From NCBI GenBank assembly GCA_030789695.1, contig CM061141.1, positions 324,555,938 to 324,619,937 of the forward strand: a stretch of DNA of 64,000 nucleotides, in the 5' to 3' direction. The DNA is from Scilla litardierei. Lineage: Eukaryota; Streptophyta; Magnoliopsida; Asparagales; Asparagaceae. Made by a program: the position numbers and the translations under genes. This document shows, one piece after another, positions 1 through 10,380 of this stretch (positions are counted from its first letter, which is position 1; every line of letters begins with the position of its first letter). Below the pieces are notes generated by a model, which saw nothing but the letters and a program-made list of their open reading frames with translations, was not told where the DNA came from and did no database searches.

Positions 1-850
1 ATTTGGATCATGGCATCAGATGTATGTGGCATTTCTCCATTATCTTCTCCTTTGTTTTCAATGTTAAATTTTGGATCATGGCATCTGATTTTTTTGGCAT
101 TGCTCCAGGCTGCAGCATGTGTGAATGGGTTGTTAAATTTGGATCATGGCATCAGATGTATGTGGCATTTCTCCTTTTTCTTCTACTTTGTTTGCCATGT
201 TAAATTTTGGATCATGGCATCTGTTTTGTGTGGCATTGCTCCAGGCTGAAGCATGTGTGACTGGGTTGTTAAATTTGGATCATGGCATCTGATATTTGTG
301 GCATTTCTCCATTTTCTTCTCCTTTGTTTTCAATGTTAAATTTTGGATCATGGCATCTGATTTATTTGGCATTGCTCCAGGCTGCAGCATGTGTGACTGG
401 GTTGTTAAATTTGGATCATGGCTTCAGATTTTTGTGGCATTTCTCCATTATCTTCTCCTTTGTTTTCCATGTTAAATTTTGGATCATGGCATCTGATTTT
501 TGTGGCATTGCTCCAGGCTGCAGCATGTGTGAATGGGTTGTTAAATTTGGATCATGGCATCAGATGTATGTGGCATTTCTCCAGCCAGCAGTTAATTTTT
601 TTGCCATGTTAATTTTGGTTCATGGCATCTGATTTTTGTGGCATTGCTCCAGGCTGCATCATGTGTGAATGGGTTGTTAAATTTGGATCATGGCATCTGA
701 TGTTTGTGGCATTTCTCCAGCCTATAGTTACTTTGTTTGACATGTTAAATTTGGCTCATGGAATCTGATTTTTGTGGCATTGCTACAGGCTGCAGTTGAT
801 ATGTATGGGTGGTTAATTTTGTATCTTGTAATCATAATGTTGTGGCATTG
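1..850 (+). repeat. 68-bp tandem repeat array, dimeric organisation
   Basis: The core word GGATCATGGCATC (with variants) recurs at 5, 73, 141, 209, 277, 345, 413, 481, 549, 617, 685, 753 and, degenerate, 821: exactly 68 bp each time, with no indel across 13 copies. Two monomer types alternate. One carries TGGCATTTCTCC followed by a T/C-rich stretch; the other carries TGGCATTGCTCCAGGCTGCAGCATGTG. The higher-order unit is therefore 136 bp. Copies decay to the right, and the array is cut by the window start. Because 68 is not a multiple of 3, the open frames across it are by-products, and I do not read them as genes. Confidence 0.93.
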
Positions 851-1725
851 CTCCAGTCATTGCTCTAGGCTGCAGATTGGTTGGCAAGGCTCCTTGTTAT
901 GGTTTACCTATAGCCCAATGATGAAGATGCTTATTTGATCCCTATGTCCCTCGGTTATGCATATATAGTTGGTATTAGGCTGGATGGTTCCATTACTCCC
1001 CAATGATGTATATTAGTGAGATACATTGAAAATCAAATTAAATGATACGGACGGTATGCATCGGTATATGAGATGAGCGGATGTTAACTGAGGGGGTGAT
1101 ATGTGATGGAGCAACTTCCTATTACCAACTAGTTATCATGATATAATTAATTTCTTTCTGAGGGCTTATGTATGTTTTGCATACAACCAGCAATCTGGAG
1201 CAATGCCACAAAAATCTGATACCATGATCCAAAATTAACAACCCATACACACATACTGCAACCTGGAGCTATGACCCAAAAACCAAATTCTGCCCGATGA
1301 TGATGAACAATAAATGCGAAAATTGACCCTCGGAAAAGAAGATATATGGGTATTTGGCTGGAAGGTTCATTTATAATGAGCAACCGTCATATACCTTCTG
1401 CTGTTCATGCTACAAAACATGTTTACCTGAGGGTACAAGTCAAATATTTTTTATTTGACTTGGGTATGGACCAAGTTGGTATGGTGCAATTTCCTTGTGG
1501 GGATTGTATGGTTTTCGCAAATGTTAAATTTTTTTCATTTTATTTCTGGGTTTTTATGGATTTATACGTTTATTCTTTGGTTTCTTCATTTCTATGTTTT
1601 AATTTGAGGTGTCGCTTCTTGATGCACTTCTGTATGTATCCTTGCTGCTTAAATTTTTTTTCAATATTTATTTGTATATATGTTGCATGCCTTCGTTGTC
1701 AATCTTTATTTCTTGCAAGGTACAA
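851..1725. other. Non-coding stretch upstream of the GRF gene
   Basis: No convincing gene apart from the inverted repeat copy. A degenerate direct repeat of about 48 bp is visible at 946-995 and 1328-1375; both begin CCCTCGG and contain GGCTGGA-GGTTC. From about 1500 the plus strand becomes very T-rich and ends TTTCTTGCAAG just before the GRF start codon. That resembles the 3' end of an intron or a long 5' leader, but no matching donor can be assigned with confidence. Confidence 0.5.
1190..1280 (-). repeat. Inverted outlying copy of the 68-bp repeat
   Basis: Read on the minus strand, this stretch reproduces a little more than one monomer of the array at 1-850: GCTCCAGGTTGCAG, then GGGTTGTTAATTTTGGATCATGG, then TTTTTGTGGCATTGCTCCAG, in the same order. 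It lies about 340 bp from the array in opposite orientation. Array and copy may be the two arms of a decayed inverted-repeat element, or the copy may be a local inversion. No further matching sequence extends the homology. Confidence 0.8.
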
Positions 1726-2181
1726 ATGAGCACCGGTTCCAGCCAGTCTGTTATTTCCAGACCCAGACTTCCTACAGGGTCGCTGTTGGATCCAGATGAT
1801 GATGACAGCAGGTTTTGCCATCGTCGGATACGGGTTCCCAGGAGGACATCATGGACCACAAATAATCCTGGCCGTCGCTTTTGGAGCTGTCCTGTGCAAG
1901 GGAATAATAAATGCAACTACTACGAATGGAAGGATCCGGCTCACTCAGAGTGGTCCACTTATGTGATACTACAGTTGCTTGATGAGCTTGCAAGAAGCCT
2001 GACCCATGCATCCTCTTCCACAGCGGTATCTGATAGGCGGCTTTTGGAGATTGACGGGCGGTTGGCTAGGAAAATGGACACCATTCTCTCCGAATACAAT
2101 ACCATTAAGTTGGTTTTGTATGTGATCTTAGCCTTTCTGCTTTTTTTGTTATTATTGTTTATTATCGCCCTTAAAATGTAA
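1726..2181 (+). CDS. Small GRF-type zinc-finger protein with C-terminal membrane anchor
   Basis: This 151-codon frame begins MSTGSSQSV. Residues 31-70 match the plant GRF zinc finger: Cys31, RRTSWTTNNPGRRFWSCP at about 39-56 (Cys55), Cys63, and the closing YYEWKDP at about 65-71. GRF fingers are thought to bind single-stranded nucleic acid and occur in many short plant proteins of unknown function. The usual CxC at the start of the finger is changed here (CHRR), so one zinc ligand appears to be missing. Residues 85-120 are helical and charged; 127-150 form one strongly hydrophobic membrane segment followed by the stop. I chose the ATG at 1726 because the 39 codons upstream in the same frame are translated T-rich leader. 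Such genes are often carried by DNA transposons, and the flanking repeats make that possible here. Function unknown. Confidence 0.72.
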   Translation: MSTGSSQSVISRPRLPTGSLLDPDDDDSRFCHRRIRVPRRTSWTTNNPGRRFWSCPVQGNNKCNYYEWKDPAHSEWSTYVILQLLDELARSLTHASSSTAVSDRRLLEIDGRLARKMDTILSEYNTIKLVLYVILAFLLFLLLLFIIALKM

Positions 2182-2490
2182 AAATTTATTTCTGTATGTT
2201 GGGCTAGTCAGATGAGACTTGTAATATGTATATTATAAGTATTTTGTAAATATTGGCTATTTTGGAATGTGATTTTGGTTTGTTCTAGTTGATATGAGCT
2301 TATCGGTGAGCATTTAAAAAGCCACACCATTTTTGCTGCCAGTTCAACAAATTGTTTTTTTATTTCTGTTGGTTGCGTTGCTTGTCGTGCTTGCGTTTCT
2401 AATTATTCGGCCTTATTCATTTAAATATTCATTTGTTAAATTCGGGTTTTTAAAATTTAATTACGTAAATTGTACTTAAATATTTAATTT
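2182..2490. other. AT-rich downstream sequence of the GRF gene
   Basis: AT-rich 3' flank with no coding signal. Its last five bases, AATTT (2486-2490), are the left target duplication of the element that follows; the matching AATTT is at 9211-9215. Sequence to the left of 2491 and to the right of 9215 was contiguous before that insertion. Confidence 0.7.
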
Positions 2491-2636
2491 TGTTATGAAT
2501 CAACTACTGGGGGAGGAACCCCCAGCCCTTTATTTATAGGCATGGTAGGAGAGTAGATATATCGAATGCATAGATATGGGCGTATCTCTAAGATACCCGC
2601 AATCCTAACCGACTCTGGTTATTTCCATTCACAACA
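2491..2636 (-). repeat. 3' LTR of the Ale-like element
   Basis: 146 bp, identical to 9065-9210 except for one T/C difference. A minus-strand TATA-like TATAAATA is at 2531-2538. The ends are TGTT...AACA. Confidence 0.95.
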
Positions 2637-2648
2637 CTCCCCCTTATC
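2637..2648 (-). other. Polypurine tract of the Ale-like element
   Basis: GATAAGGGGGAG on the minus strand, directly abutting the 3' LTR, where plus-strand DNA synthesis would be primed. Confidence 0.8.
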
Positions 2649-2649
2649 A

Positions 2650-5600
2650 AGCCATAGGTGTGGACTCTGCTCAGGAGTACTTCGGGATTCTGAGCGTAAT
2701 AAGAGTCTCACATGGGGTGGATACTTCAGGATCCTGAGTTGGTGAGGTTTGCCTCGTTAAAACCTTTAGCTATGGAAAACCCAGTGGGAGAAACCATAGT
2801 TAAGGGAAAAGAGTACAAACGCTCTTTAACTCCCCCTGATTTGTACAAGTGACACTGCTCATGAATACTTCTGGATTCTGAGCGTCACTGAGGGGTGGAT
2901 ACTTCAGGATCCAGAGTTGATGTGATTTGCCTCGTTAAAACCTTTGGCTATGGAAAACCCAGTGGGAAAAACCATAGCTAAGGGAAAAGAGTACAAATTC
3001 CCTTAACTCCCCCTGATCTGTAAAAGCTCTTAGGCTTTCAGATCTCTTAGGCTTATCTCATCACTCCTATTTACAACATTCTGAAAATATACACAGATTA
3101 CAAAGTTATTGCAATTAAGTAGCTGCTGAATCCAGAAACTCTGGAGAGGTGTGCTAAGTATCGTCGCCTCTGATGATGTCTTCAGACTATGTGGTTAGCT
3201 TCACAATACCAGCTTCTATCCCAATCGCCATTGGGATGTGATGTACCAGCAGGCGCCCTCAAGTACACCATTGGTGTGGTGAGGATCTCGGAATGATAGG
3301 AAGATGTCGCCTTCATAAATTGCTTTGCAGATCTGCAGGGGATGGCCATCCCACTGTGGGTACCCGTTCTGTGATTTCTCAGCATAGGGACTGGACCTGA
3401 AACCTGCATTTGCATGAACATTGGAGGATGATACTTCATTTTGTAAGCCCGAATCTTTTGACCCTTGGAGGAAGCGCAGAAGGCTTAACTCCGGTCGAAT
3501 GGCCCTTTTTAGGTGCCAACTATCTCTGGCTAATGAGTTTACTGCAATTGCTGTATCGGGACGCATGCAGTTAGCTAGGAGTGCCTGATTGCACTTAGGT
3601 AAGGGACTTTGGGACCAGTTATATCCTCCCCCTCTTCCAGCGATCGGAAGGGTTCTTTTTGTACATCCATTGAGTATACCACCGTAGGTGTACTTTGGAT
3701 GACAATGGTCCTTTTAATTTCTCCAACGCACTTCTGGGCGTTTATAACAGGATTCTATGAGCCATGACTTTATATTTGCCTAGGTCTTTTTTTATTTCAT
3801 GTTTAAAAGTCAGGCTTGTATATTTATTTCGGTTTTCTCTTCAGGAGATCCGATGAGGTGTTAGTTGTCTACAACTAAGATCTCTAATCCTGTTCTTTGC
3901 ACAGATGCAAAGACAACCTTCAGTAGGAATCATTGACTTGTCAAGTGATTCTCTTGGTTGTACATTTATTTATTATACTTATTGTTTTTCTTGAATAGAC
4001 GTCCCGAAGTCTATTCAGGCATTTTAAGGAAATGTGGAAATTATCTTTACAAGATATCCACGAAGGTATGCCGTCACAACATCCAATAACAGCATATCCA
4101 AAATTTTCCTTCGCCAAATCGTAAGGTATTCGCTTTTGATAACTTAGGGAGACTGATGCATCATTTATGAGACATGCTTATTTGAATTTGTTTGATCCCT
4201 AGTTTCAGCGAAATTTTCCTTGGGCTATAGGTTGTACCGTATAACATACGATTTTGTATTTATTTTTCTTATGTTTGCAATACTTTGTTTTATCCACAGG
4301 TTTGACACTTTTTGGTGTCTGGACTTCAGGTCCGAACATTTCACGTTTCATAAGTGAGTCCAGCTCATCTTTTATTGCCACGTTCCACGTTTGGCCAATC
4401 TCTACGTTTGCCTTCTAGCAACGGAGTGTGGAATGATAATTTATAAACATCATCGCCATTGCGATGTATATGGCAATATGATACGTGAATACATTGTCGA
4501 CAATTTATGTTCTATCTGTCCAACACCTCCCCAGTACGTACAACATTTACTTAATTTCACTTTTTCCCGGCAATTCCTCTGCATTGGATTCCGGGAAGGG
4601 TGATGGTGTGGACAGGAGCTCATTGTCCTGTGGTAGTATTGTCTTAGGGTCTCCAGGAGTTTCTTGTCCTAGGAGCCTGGTGGTCTGCCTCTTTTCTGTT
4701 GAGGATCAGCCACTTCTGCTGCTGGTGGATTGCATCCATTCTCGGGGATGTCAATCATAGCTGGAGTTTTTGCAGCAGGGATGTGTGATCTGACAATTTT
4801 CTGGTTGTCAATAAATGATTCCGGTAATTGGTAAACAGTGTTCTGTATGTGGAGGATCTTCGGGATCTCATCTACACATTGTATTGTTACCGGATCATAG
4901 TGGGTCAAACTTTTTGTATCCCATGTTATAATTTTCTTCGCGCCAGATTTTCTAGTATCTGGGCCTATTTTTGGGAAACTCGTCTCATCGAAATCACAGT
5001 CTTCAAGATGTGCCTTAAATGTGTCCCCCGTTTGGGGTTCTAGGTATCTTATAAGTGAGGGTGAGTCAAACCCTGCATGGATACCTAGGCGACGTTGAGT
5101 ACCGTTTTAGTCCTCTTTGGTGGTGCAATGGGGATTTAAGACTGCGCGACCGAAGATTCTCAGATGAGAAATGTTCGGTGGCATTCCATATGCAAGTTGC
5201 ATTGGAGACTCTGACCTCCAGAGGGTCTTATTTTCATTTACGATGCAGCATGCAGAGTTTGCATGTCCCCATGCATACATAGGCAATCGGGATTTAATGG
5301 ACGTTCAGTCCATTGGAGTCTACTTTTCAGTGACTCTGCCAACCCATTTTGGGTATGAACATGCGACACTTGTATGTTCATTTTCAATTCCCGTTGATTG
5401 GCAGTACTCTTGAAAAGACTGGGAGGTATATTTCCCAACATTAACCAGACTTATTTACAACATTTTATTGTCTGGGAAATGTGCCCGCAACATTTTTATT
5501 TTTGTGCCAATAGCTTTGGAAAAGCTAAGTTGCGGGTCTGTAGTAGACACACGTACGAATATTCTGAGGATGCATTTATCAGTACAGTGAAGTACTGAAA

Positions 5601-6379
5601 TAGCCCATTAGGGGTGGTGGATTTTATCCACATCTATCTCCTTGTATTCTTTTTGAGGAAGCGTGGAGATTCTTTTTCAACTTATCGTGGAGATGGCCTT
5701 GCAATTAGTTTTCCCTTATAGTAGGGGATGCGATGGATTTTTTCCCTTCTGAAGAATCTTCTGGTTCTTCAAGTCATACCCATAGGATAAGATGCGATGC
5801 ATCATCACAAATCTAGGGTGGCCAAGTCCATCATGCCGGAGTAAAAACTCGGCTGATGTCGGGCACTTCAGGTGCTCCGTTTAATTCTGCTTCCTTTCTC
5901 CGAATCTTCGTATGGTGGACGCCTATAAGGCTCTCAAAACATTCAAGTGTGGATTTTACTCCTTTTTCTTGAGACGTTGCATACGGTAATAATTTTTTTT
6001 TTCATTTACATTTGCTGTTTCCAAGTGGAATCCGTTGAAACGGATGTCCTTGAAACTTATAAAGTTTCTTTTGGAATTCGGAGGGATTAGTGCATCCTTT
6101 ATTTTTGTGTCGTTTGGGGGCAACAGTGTTACATTCCCTGGATCTTCAATATAGCCCTGATATTGGGCTTTGTATTGAAAGAGATCGTACGTGTTTATTG
6201 TCTACTAATTATTTATGAGAGCAGTTTCATCTATTAAAAGATGAATCGTTAGGCACATGCATATTCATATAAACATTTTCATTTATTGTCTACTAAACAT
6301 TTTCATTCAGGACAAATTTCATAATTAAAATGCTCTTATAAATTATTCTCAAAACAAATTGCTAAGATAAAAATAAAGG
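2650..6379 (-). pseudogene. Degraded copia pol (integrase, reverse transcriptase, RNase H remnants)
   Basis: There is no long open frame, but recognisable copia pieces occur in the expected order on the minus strand. At 5441-5238 is an integrase segment containing HVHTQNGLAES. At 4908-4669 is the integrase-RT linker, with LPESFIDNQKIVRSHIPAA and KRGRPPGS. At 3566-3216 is the RT/RNase H boundary with RPDTAIAVNSLARDSWH, followed by a changed RNase H motif (NAGFRSS where DAGYxSD is usual). Frameshifts and stops separate all of these. I could not place a protease or an intact YVDD box. The region cannot encode working enzymes. Confidence 0.8.
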
Positions 6380-7339
6380 CTAATCAAGCAAGTCATCATT
6401 TTCGAAGTTGTCAGCTGAAAACTTGACTGGAGCATCAGAGGTCATTAGGTTTGTTTCAGCTTTATTTTTCTTGTTCTCTTTATACAAATCCTGGAGATGC
6501 TGCGGAGTTCGGCACACTCTGGACCAGTGGCTTTTCATGCCACAATTATGGCACTGGTCTTCCCATTCCCTCTTGGGTGGGGGTGAATCATTTTTGTCAT
6601 TTCTGTGCCACGTGAACTTCCGCTTACTTTCATTATTTCGCTGCTGCTGTACATGGCCCTTGGCATTTTTCTGTTGACCCCCCTTCTGTGGTCTTTCTTT
6701 TCTTTTATTATCTCTCTTCTTTTTGAAGGAGGAGGAATGGTGAGCTTCTGGTAGGGGGAAAGTGCCGGGAGGGCGCATATTGTGAGTGGCGAGAAGAAGC
6801 TCTCTGTTTTGCTCAGCCATGAGTAAACATGACATCAGCTTAGAATACTTGGTGAACCTGTGTTCACGGTATTGCTGCATGAGTATCGCATCTTTTTCAT
6901 GGAAGGACGTATACGTCTTTTCCAGCATGCGATCTTATGAGACATTCTCACCACACAACTTCAGGCGTGAGGTGATGCTAAAAAGTGCTGAGTTGTACTC
7001 AGCAATGGACTTAAAGTCCTGTAGTCTCATGTTCTCCCACTCATATCGTGCCCTTGGGAGTATAACATCTTTCTGATGTTTATACTTGTCCTCAAGGGCA
7101 GTCCTTAGCTCAAGTGGATCTTTGACCGTAAGGTATTCAGCCTTTAAGGTCTTGTCCACATGGCGGTGAATATGGGTGATGGCTTGCGCCTTCTCTATAT
7201 CGCTAACATTTTCTTTTTCAGTCACAGCAGCGATGAGGGACTTTGCCCGCAGGTGAAACTTTACATCTAGCTGCCAGCTTAGATAGTTTCTACCTGATGC
7301 TTCCAGTACTTCGAAATTAACGCTTGCAATATTAGCCAT
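6380..7339 (-). pseudogene. gag: Copia gag of the Ale-like element, one in-frame stop
   Basis: The frame starts at ATG 7337-7339 (MANIASVNFEVLEASGRNY) and runs in one frame to 6380, about 320 codons, broken only by a TAA at 6935-6937 after GENVS, where relatives usually have an acidic residue. The N-terminal 130 residues are the UBN2/DUF4219-type copia capsid. The C-terminal third is basic and holds a CCHC zinc knuckle, CHNCGMKSHWSRVC, then ends DDLLD. Gag coats and packages element RNA in cytoplasmic particles. It is much better preserved than pol, which fits a non-autonomous element that keeps gag under some constraint, although the single stop would truncate it. Confidence 0.85.
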
Positions 7340-9050
7340 TTATCTAGCAGAGCACAAACATGCATGAATTAATAATTAATCAGAGAAAACATTTTCATGC
7401 GGAGGCAATATTTAACGAAAAACTAAATGTGTGGATCGGCCAGTCCCACAAGAAAGAGTCCAAAAAAGTCCACAGTCCAAATTATACAAATTTGCAGCTT
7501 AAAAAATGAAAATACAACTTTGGAAACCCCGTGGGTCCCATATAATATCTCCATCTTCAAGTGTGGCCTCCGTCTCCATGGAAGTTGGTCTTCTTTCTTT
7601 GACATTTACATAAATTCCTCACTACAATTTCTCTCAAAAATAAAAGAAAAGTGCGGGAAATAAACTGTGGGACTAAACGGCCGATCCAAAAACCACATTT
7701 AGCAATTCATGTGGAAATATTGTGCTCATCAACATTTTCATCAGACATTTTCATCACAGGCATTTAATATTCGCAGAGATGGATAAATAATTTAAACACT
7801 TAATAATTATTGGACCACTGGGCAACGTCATACACCGTTAGGTTAGGTTACTAACGGCAGAGCGGTCGCAGGATCTTCCTAATTATTAAGTTTTAAATAC
7901 AATGCACAACCACACATATAATATCCAACAGAATATACCAGAGATGCAAAGCATGTAAATATGATTTTTGTAGAAAAAATCATTACAATGCAAAGGTTGT
8001 AAAGTAAATGGGTTTAATCAATTAAATTGATTAAGAGCCCAAAATAAACATTTTCTTTGTCAGATGAAAAAGTTTTCCTCATCATCCCAAAAGCCCCCCC
8101 AAGAATCCCCAAAAAGTCCTCGTCTGTCCGATATTTGTCCCGTAATTTACCGTGATTTTTCACGAATATTTTGCCCTTAAATCCCCCTTTTAAATTAATT
8201 TTTAGGCTAGCAAGTTGCCTTTTAAGGCTTGTTAATAGCCTTTGCCTCCCCCAATTTTTTTTCTTTCAGATAAAACAGCATGCGGGTCTGAAGCCCACAG
8301 TCGGCCTATGGGCTTCAGGCCCATAGACTTTTTTTTTCACACCCGTTTTAGGGTTTGATTGGGGGGGCGGCGCCGCCGCCGCCCCTGCAGGGGGGAGCGG
8401 CCGCGGAGGCCGCCCCCCTGCAGGGGGGAGCGGCCGGGGCCGCCCCCCTGCAGGGCGGCGCGGCCACGGGGGCCTCCGCACCCTGCAGGAGGGGCGGTGG
8501 GGGCCGCCCCCCTGCAGGGGGAGGAGGCCACGGGGGTCGCCGCCCCCTGCAGGGGCGGCGGCGGGGGTCGCCCCCCTGCTGGGGGAGGCGGCCAAGGGGG
8601 CCGCCGCCCCCTGCAGGGGCGGCGGCGGGGGCCGCCCCCCTGCTGGGGGAGACGGCCAAGGTGGGGGTGGGGGGTTTCCGGCGAGGTGGGGGGGGTGGGG
8701 GGTTTCGGCGACGGCTAGCCGTCGGAAGGATCAAAATTAGGGTTTTGACCCTAAAAATTGAGTTTTTGGGATGAAAAGTCCGTCGTTTTTAAGGCGACAA
8801 ATAATCCCCATATCGATCTTGCGAGATCTAGGGGAGGGGTAATCATACGTATGATTAAAAATATCGTTTTTAGTGTTTTTACCTCTATATCCGTCCTCCG
8901 GATATAGCGACGGTTGCTCGAAGCCCTACGCGGATGACGACCCTTGATGGAGGAAGCCTTGCACCGCGCTCGTGGATCTCCCGTCTCGCCTTTGCCTTCG
9001 CCTTCGCAACGAACAGAAAGAAAATTTTGTGGAAAAGAAAATTTTTAGAG
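7340..9050 (-). other. Unusually long 5' leader of the Ale-like element
   Basis: About 1.7 kb lies between the primer site and the gag start. It is AT-rich from 7340 to 8260, then holds the GC-rich minisatellite (8366-8655). After that come two short motifs, GTCGTCATCCGCG-like and a cytosine-rich stretch, near 8930-9005. No conserved domain is visible. Proline/alanine-rich frames open on both strands across the GC-rich part only because stop codons are rare there. The leader may include captured host sequence. Confidence 0.6.
8366..8655. repeat. GC-rich palindromic minisatellite (CCCTGCAGGG word)
   Basis: Nine imperfect units of roughly 26-36 bp are each centred on a palindrome: CCCCTGCAGGGG near 8391, 8417 and 8509, variants near 8445, 8481, 8547 and 8610, and CTGCTGGG variants near 8573 and 8637. 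The rest is G/C runs such as GGGGGCCGCC. Each unit can form a strong short hairpin. The array lies inside an element leader otherwise poor in GC. Confidence 0.85.
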
Positions 9051-9064
9051 TCGTGCTGATAACG
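9051..9064 (-). other. Primer binding site of the Ale-like element
   Basis: The minus strand directly after the 5' LTR reads CGTTATCAGCACGA. The TTATCAGCACG core is typical of Ale/Retrofit copia elements. It probably pairs with an internal part of initiator-Met tRNA, not with its 3' end; this is inference. Confidence 0.65.
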
Positions 9065-9210
9065 TGTTATGAATCAACTACTGGGGGAGGAACCCCCAGC
9101 CCTTTATTTATAGGCATGGTAGGAGAGTAGATACATCGAATGCATAGATATGGGCGTATCTCTAAGATACCCGCAATCCTAACCGACTCTGGTTATTTCC
9201 ATTCACAACA
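9065..9210 (-). repeat. 5' LTR of the Ale-like element
   Basis: 146 bp, one substitution relative to 2491-2636, and followed at 9211 by the right target duplication AATTT. Confidence 0.95.
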
Positions 9211-10380
9211 AATTTAATATTAATTTATTTCATATTTACTAGTTATTTAATTATTAATTATTTAACAGTTGGGTTTTCACAAGTAATGTGCCCAAATTCG
9301 GTTTGGGGGTAATCTCACCTCAAATAACCATAACCAACTTTCTCACTTTCCTCAACCAACTTTCCCAATACCCATATAACCAAAGAAACACACTACTTTA
9401 CTATGGGCCCCACATACAAAACTCCTCTCCACTTTCCAACCCAAAGCAACCAAAAGAAACCAAAGAAATACACTACTCCTCTTCTCTCTCTTCACTCATT
9501 TCTCCTAGGATTTACTATTCCCAACAGTAAATCATCCATCAAAAGAAACCCAATGGAACAGGCCCTTACTTACTTCAGAAGTTACAAGGTGAATTTAAGA
9601 TGTGGGTTTTGGTTTTGATTCTTTAGATGTTCATATTAGCACAGAAAAGATAAATATATAATCTTCAAAGTAGAGCATTTCCAAAGGAGGGTTGAACAGT
9701 TCGGTCCCAGTAGGAGTGTTGGGGCTGAATCTGGGCCTCAATTTAGTCCATGTGGTCTTCCAATAGAGGGCTGAATCAAGGGCTGAATGGATGCCTCGTC
9801 GACCGCACCATCTTATTTTTTTTGCTGAATCTGAATGGATGCCCCGTCGACCGCCTTATTTTTTTTTCAAATTTAACCGTCTTATTTTTTCAAGTAGATC
9901 AGACGCCTAGCAGTTACCCAACATGCGTCTGATCTACTGTTGGTGGTTTGATTCTCGGTGTATTAGACGTCTGATGCATGAACACTAGATGTTTGACCTA
10001 TTCAGTTTTTTGGGAAGAAAAAAAAGATCATGCCAGAATCAAGTGCCAGAACCAAGTGTCTGATGGGTATCAACCAGACGTCTGATCCATTCACTTTTTG
10101 AAAAAAGAGGGGTATTACAATAAATGTGGATGGGCATCTTCTGCAACATTCCTTTGGCTTTTATTAATGATTTTGTACCATTTGCAATAAAGAATTTAGA
10201 TAACCGAGATCTTTATTACGATGATATATGGCTCGTAATGTTTATTATTTTACAACCTGCCCACTCCCATGCTTGATTAATAAAATAAAAAAAAACTAAT
10301 TAATGCTAACAATAATATGAACAATAAGAAAGAAGAAGCAACACTGAAGTACAAAAGGAAAAAAATGTTTCGGGGTGTTT
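9211..10380. other. Non-coding sequence, partly repeat-like
   Basis: 9216-9290 is AT-rich and continuous with the flank at 2460-2490. 9300-9540 is a C/A-rich stretch with repeated CAACTTTC-like words and no gene. From 9894 to 10090 the word AGACGTCTGAT or a variant appears four times (see the hairpin entry). No open frame here has recognisable protein similarity. Confidence 0.5.
9894..9937. repeat. Perfect 13-bp inverted repeat (hairpin)
   Basis: GTAGATCAGACGC at 9894-9906 is followed, after an 18-base loop, by its exact reverse complement at 9925-9937. Related AGACGTCTGAT words follow at about 9965 and 10077. It is not followed by a T-run, so it is not a simple terminator; its role is unknown. 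Confidence 0.8.

Larger units (their letters stand above)
2491..9210 (-). mobile_element. Ty1/copia LTR retrotransposon, Ale (Retrofit)-like, non-autonomous
   Basis: Complete element in minus orientation: 146-bp LTRs at 2491-2636 and 9065-9210, flanked by a perfect 5-bp target duplication AATTT. Read on the minus strand the LTRs begin TGTTGTGAATGG and end GATTCATAACA. A purine tract lies next to the 3' LTR and a primer site next to the 5' LTR. Gag (UBN2 type with one CCHC knuckle) and scattered pol remnants identify copia; short LTRs and the TTATCAGCACG primer site suggest Ale/Retrofit. The LTRs differ at one base (T/C at about 2560/9134), so insertion was recent, yet pol is shattered. It was probably mobilised by enzymes from a relative. 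The leader of about 1.7 kb is far longer than I expect for this lineage. Confidence 0.9.

Noticed and set aside
3..632. Repetitive membrane-like peptides encoded by the 68-bp array
   Set aside because: The repeat period is not a multiple of three, so the peptide changes frame each monomer; no start or stop arrangement is consistent between copies.
8266..8774. Overlapping proline/alanine/arginine-rich frames on both strands
   Set aside because: They follow from the GC-rich palindromic repeat in the element leader; all frames look alike and none has a domain.
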